Shown in pieces: positions 7,710-10,796 of a DNA stretch of 10,796 nucleotides. Each line of letters opens with the position of its first letter. Position 1 is the first letter of the stretch. Under the pieces are notes generated by a model. The model ran no database searches, was not told the DNA's origin, and saw nothing but the letters and a program-made list of their open reading frames with translations. A program made the position numbers and the translations under genes. This DNA comes from CAYNJF01 sp964351745 (GTDB lineage: Bacteria > Pseudomonadota > Gammaproteobacteria > Berkiellales > Berkiellaceae), in NCBI GenBank assembly GCA_964351745.1, contig CAYGPI010000083.1, forward strand, positions 1 through 10,796, written 5' to 3'.

Positions 7710-7714
7710 CTCCC
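7710..7714 (-). promoter_or_regulatory. Ribosome binding site fixing the DUF1269-like start
   Basis: Read on the minus strand, GGGAG (7714-7710) is 5 nt from the ATG at 7704. This favours the 165-residue protein over a 178-residue one starting further upstream. Confidence 0.7.
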
Positions 7715-7853
7715 ACCTGCCAATTAAAGCATAACAAAATCAAGCCTTTAATAGTTGGACAAAAGCAGATGAATATAGTTCAATGACAAGGAGATACACG
7801 TGTCATGCTAAAACTATGTTTAAAGATTGATAGTTATTGGTTAAATAAAACGT

Positions 7854-8480
7854 CTATTGCCCTTTAAAGGACCTAGAAGCACCTGTTGACTCAGTTATAT
7901 CAAGCACACGTTTGACATGCTCGCGATTGTTCCTTTGGCGCCTAAAAGAAGTTAAAGTGCTTGGTAATTTTTTCAAGCTATCATCAAAGTGCCAGCTTAA
8001 GTACTGCCCCAAGTAGACTGTCATATTTGGGCTTGTCTGCTCTTCCAAAAGAGCTATTGATTTTATCTTTGAAAAATCAGCATCTTGCAGATCCTGAATT
8101 TTTGCTTTAAGAGCTGTATGTTCAGCCATCATGACGTTGAGCCTATGAAACTCACCCTGATCAAATGTATAAGAAAACCTATCTAAGAGAGTCACTAAAA
8201 CATCACTATGCCCCCGCCAAAGGGCATGGCTCATGCACTTATTGATAAGCACTCTTGGGACATCTACCTTTAACAACTTTTTCAGCATAATCTTCAATAA
8301 CTTATCAGAGCCATAGTAGCAAACAGTTTCAAGAGGAGAGATAATTTCGTCAGGCAAAGGCAACAAAAGGTGCTTAGGCTCATATTTATGAATCATTGCC
8401 GTCGCCGATTTAGCGCCACCATCACCTGCACGAACAGCTGCCCTAAGGTTTAAGTAAGTCATTTTATTAAAATTAAGCAT
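7854..8480 (-). CDS. Ankyrin-like repeat protein, hypothetical
   Basis: I do not recognise this 208-residue protein as a named family. Two stretches resemble degenerate ankyrin repeats: SPLETVCYYGSDKLLKIMLK (48-67, compare the consensus TPLHLAA..GH.EVVKLLL) and MSHALWRGHSDVLVTLLDRF (83-102). The rest is predicted helical and charged, with a basic, polar tail (residues about 180-208, ending STGASRSFKGQ). No signal peptide or membrane helix is seen. The start at 8480 is supported by AAGGA (8494-8490) 9 nt upstream; an internal ATG at codon 7 is the alternative. It lies 90 nt downstream of the large coiled-coil gene on the same strand and may share its transcript. Ankyrin-type proteins often mediate protein-protein contacts, and in intracellular bacteria some are secreted effectors; that role is speculation here. 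The ORF is solid, the repeat call moderate. Confidence 0.75.
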   Translation of the reverse strand: MLNFNKMTYLNLRAAVRAGDGGAKSATAMIHKYEPKHLLLPLPDEIISPLETVCYYGSDKLLKIMLKKLLKVDVPRVLINKCMSHALWRGHSDVLVTLLDRFSYTFDQGEFHRLNVMMAEHTALKAKIQDLQDADFSKIKSIALLEEQTSPNMTVYLGQYLSWHFDDSLKKLPSTLTSFRRQRNNREHVKRVLDITESTGASRSFKGQ

Positions 8481-8489
8481 GCGATCTAT

Positions 8490-8494
8490 TCCTT
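8490..8494 (-). promoter_or_regulatory. Ribosome binding site of the ankyrin-like gene
   Basis: Minus-strand AAGGA sits 9 nt before the ATG at 8480 and supports that start over the internal ATG at codon 7. It directly follows a 10-bp palindrome, GTTTGCAAAC (8495-8504). Confidence 0.6.
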
Positions 8495-8544
8495 GTTTGC
8501 AAACTTATTCCCTATAGAATCATGATAAAGCTATAAAATCAAGC

Positions 8545-8563
8545 CAGCAAATCACATCTGCTG
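8545..8563 (-). terminator. Weak stem-loop after the large coiled-coil gene
   Basis: On the minus strand CAGCAGA-TGTGA-TTTGCTG can fold into a 7-bp stem (one G-U pair) with a 5-nt loop, 7 nt after the stop of the large gene. The G-U pair forms only in the minus-strand RNA, fitting that direction. The following GCTTGATTTTA is a poor U-tract, so termination is at best partial. Confidence 0.25.
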
Positions 8564-8570
8564 TTTCATG

Positions 8571-10796
8571 CTAGCCTAACTTAGCGCTTGAATGACGAGG
8601 GCCAGATTGAGTGTCAATTGGAACGACCTCTGCTTTTTGTTTGATCTTCAAAATAGCAATGTCTAGAGTTTGCGATTGCTCCGTCGTTATATTAACCTTC
8701 ATCACTGGATTATTTTTGATTTTGTCAACGACTCTCTCAACATCTAACATCGCCTCAGAAATTGACTGTGGATCTGTTTTGTTTTCACGTGACTTAACAA
8801 TGGCTTGAACAGATTCTTCCAAAGTTTCTAAACCTAATTTTTGAAGACGACCAATCAATGAAATTGCACTGTCACTCATCTCCATATCCGAAAATTTTTG
8901 ACTAGGTCGCTGCTGCTCAGTGTTATTCTCATTCATGATAGCTTGATAAACATCATCCATTTTTTCCAATCTTTCATCTGGGCTCAGCTCTTTTAATCTC
9001 TCGATAAGCTGGCAGTGATTATGCTTATGACTGACAAGCTTAAGTAAACAATCTATATCTTCTGGATGTTCTAACCAGTTATCCAAATTATCATTTACTG
9101 CTTTCATACTTTCAGAAAGCCTTGTAAGTAATCCATGACTAATATCGAACGCAGGAGAGGTCTTTGAAAAATCATCTATGGCGCTTAGATCTTCTGATTT
9201 TGTTCGACTTAAAACAAGGCTATTCAAATTTTTAGCAATCTGTTCATTAGAGAGTTCTTCGGAATTGGGCAAAGAACTATTAAATAAAGGATCTGTTTTT
9301 AAAGTTTCAAGGAAACGATGAGCAAGCTCTAATGGCATCATCGCCAAATCCTGCTTAATGGCCTCAACGTAAATTGCTTTAAGAGCAGTTAAAGATCTAT
9401 CTTTTTTTGCTGGCGAATCAAAACGACTATGATCGTTGACAGCACGCTCATACATCTTTTGGATCACTTCTCTTCTTGCTCGGGGATATTTTATCCAGTT
9501 TAAACCATCCACCTCTTGATTTAGATGGTCACCTTTCACTAATTTATCGTAGAAATGATCAACCCTTGCATGAAGCGCTCTTTTATAGACTCTATCTATG
9601 GTGCTTGGTCTTTCTAAATAGGCTTTTAATTTTTTTTGACCATCCACAGATAACCTAGCTACTTCATCGTGTGCAAGGATTCTATCAACAGCGCCATCTA
9701 AAAGATCAATGACTCTTTGACTCGCCCCTGCCGCTTGTTCAGAGTTAGGAATAAAATGCTCTGCCACATCAAAAATCTCATGATTAACAATGGATTTGAC
9801 TGTCGCATCTAACGATTGCGTTCTTTCACTTTTGAGCGCATTGTCTGCCCCCCTCATATCTTCATCTAAAGACTTTAAGCACTGATTAACATCTTTGGCA
9901 TAAAACTCCTTAGCTTCTTTTTCAACTCCTTTCTTCGCCAAGTGATCGCTAATATTTGATACCCCGGCCACAACACCAACCAGAAGAAGTCCTACACTAA
10001 CAGCTATGGCAGCTGGTGGGAAAACAAATGCCGTGATAGCAAGACCAATCGTTATGGCTGCAAGAAGCACATTTTTCTGACGCTTTCTAGTTACAATTTT
10101 TTGCGTTTTTAATATAATATTTTTTTGACCAACCTGAGCTTCTAGTTTCATAATATCCGCGGCATCTTGCTTAATACTTCGTTGCAACTGAAGTCCTTCA
10201 GCTGGCCCAGCCTTAATGGCTTGTAAGGCATTCTCTTGCTTTGCCTTGCTAGTAATCGGGCCATGATAGATAGCATCCAAATCAAGATTATTATCGATGC
10301 CACCTTCCCTGTTAAGAAAAAGGCGCGTATATTGTGCCTTTTTCTTATACGCCTTTTGTTTAATCTCTATTTTTGAAGTTAAAGATTGGGACTCCTCTTC
10401 TAAGGCTTCTTGTAGAGCTGATCTCAGATGATGAGACCTTGACTGCGGATTATTTAAGGCATTATCTAATTCTTCTTTTTGGCCTTTTAACACATCTAAG
10501 GACTCATCATGCTCCTTTTGAACTAACCGGGAATCCGTAGCTTTTTCTAAAAGACCTGAAAGCTCCTCTATCCTCGATTCAAGATATTGGGCATTCAATG
10601 CTTTTAACTTCTCACGGACCTCAGGTTTATAGGACTCATACTTCTTATCTAGCTTGGCTAGCTCTTTTATAAGTTGACTGCGCTCATGGTGCCAGGTCAC
10701 ACATGATTGGTTAAATTTACATAAAACAGTTGCTTTTTCTATTTTTTTCTCGAGCTTACTGATTTTCGACTCATTCTCTACATACGCTGGGCTATT
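8571..10796 (-). CDS. Large coiled-coil protein with a membrane hairpin, 5' end outside the window
   Basis: I do not recognise this protein. The frame is open from the TAG at 8573-8571 to the right edge, giving 741 visible residues; a GTG at 10700 could start a 709-residue product, but 32 more in-frame codons upstream (including ESKISKLEKKIEKA) continue the same heptad-like pattern, so the true start is probably beyond the edge. Visible residues 1-240 are rich in Glu, Lys and Leu and likely coiled coil. Residues about 243-281 hold a hydrophobic hairpin (VLLAAITIGLAITAFVF, then PPAAIAVSVGLLLVGVVAGV) with a PP turn. The remaining 460 residues are charged and helical, with no catalytic motif I can name, ending in a polar tail (QSGPRHSSAKLG). 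No signal peptide can be judged because the N-terminus is missing. The architecture recalls membrane-targeted effectors or structural coiled-coil proteins; function is unknown. Confidence 0.85.
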   Translation of the reverse strand, partial: NSPAYVENESKISKLEKKIEKATVLCKFNQSCVTWHHERSQLIKELAKLDKKYESYKPEVREKLKALNAQYLESRIEELSGLLEKATDSRLVQKEHDESLDVLKGQKEELDNALNNPQSRSHHLRSALQEALEEESQSLTSKIEIKQKAYKKKAQYTRLFLNREGGIDNNLDLDAIYHGPITSKAKQENALQAIKAGPAEGLQLQRSIKQDAADIMKLEAQVGQKNIILKTQKIVTRKRQKNVLLAAITIGLAITAFVFPPAAIAVSVGLLLVGVVAGVSNISDHLAKKGVEKEAKEFYAKDVNQCLKSLDEDMRGADNALKSERTQSLDATVKSIVNHEIFDVAEHFIPNSEQAAGASQRVIDLLDGAVDRILAHDEVARLSVDGQKKLKAYLERPSTIDRVYKRALHARVDHFYDKLVKGDHLNQEVDGLNWIKYPRARREVIQKMYERAVNDHSRFDSPAKKDRSLTALKAIYVEAIKQDLAMMPLELAHRFLETLKTDPLFNSSLPNSEELSNEQIAKNLNSLVLSRTKSEDLSAIDDFSKTSPAFDISHGLLTRLSESMKAVNDNLDNWLEHPEDIDCLLKLVSHKHNHCQLIERLKELSPDERLEKMDDVYQAIMNENNTEQQRPSQKFSDMEMSDSAISLIGRLQKLGLETLEESVQAIVKSRENKTDPQSISEAMLDVERVVDKIKNNPVMKVNITTEQSQTLDIAILKIKQKAEVVPIDTQSGPRHSSAKLG

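Noticed and set aside
8611..8808. Plus-strand open frames opposite the large coiled-coil gene (8611-8808 and 9476-9658)
   Set aside because: Short, inside a long continuous minus-strand frame, with no protein resemblance; treated as antisense noise.
10698..10700. GTG at 10700 as the start of the large gene
   Set aside because: The frame stays open for 32 more codons to the edge and those codons continue the coiled-coil pattern, so the gene is better treated as 5'-truncated by the window.

Overview
This AT-rich window looks like chromosomal DNA of a gammaproteobacterium. The left two thirds is the conserved neighbourhood lptG-lptF / pepA-valS, with lptF and pepA transcribed away from each other as in many gammaproteobacteria. 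LptF, PepA and ValRS all align closely, as far as I can recall them, with the E. coli proteins. The right third holds an ankyrin-like protein and a large coiled-coil protein with a membrane hairpin. Such proteins are common in intracellular or host-associated lineages such as Legionellales/Coxiella relatives. That placement is inference; no marker gene in the window settles it.

Layout, left to right. (1) 24-1710, minus strand: lptF then lptG, overlapping by 8 bp, encode the permease subunits of the LptBFG lipopolysaccharide exporter. lptG is interrupted by an in-frame TAA, and lptG-like sequence continues in the same frame past the stop to the window edge. (2) 1711-1949: divergent control region. 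(3) 1950-7154, plus strand: pepA (leucyl aminopeptidase), valS (valyl-tRNA synthetase) and an alpha/beta hydrolase are packed with gaps of 7 bp and -1 bp, suggesting one transcript. holC, which often sits between pepA and valS, is absent. A perfect 12-bp inverted repeat lies in the first codons of the hydrolase. (4) 7207-7704, minus strand: a small two-helix membrane protein of DUF1269-like design, convergent with the hydrolase. (5) 7705-7853: a gap with inverted repeats and an unexplained plus-strand Shine-Dalgarno-like site. (6) 7854-10796, minus strand: a 208-residue protein with two degenerate ankyrin-like repeats, downstream of a large gene that runs off the right edge (741 residues visible).

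Genes in regions 1-3 are housekeeping: outer-membrane biogenesis, peptide turnover and tRNA charging. The last two genes are the accessory part. Their architecture is compatible with host-directed effectors, but nothing in the window proves secretion. I see no rRNA, tRNA, CRISPR array, insertion sequence or integrase.
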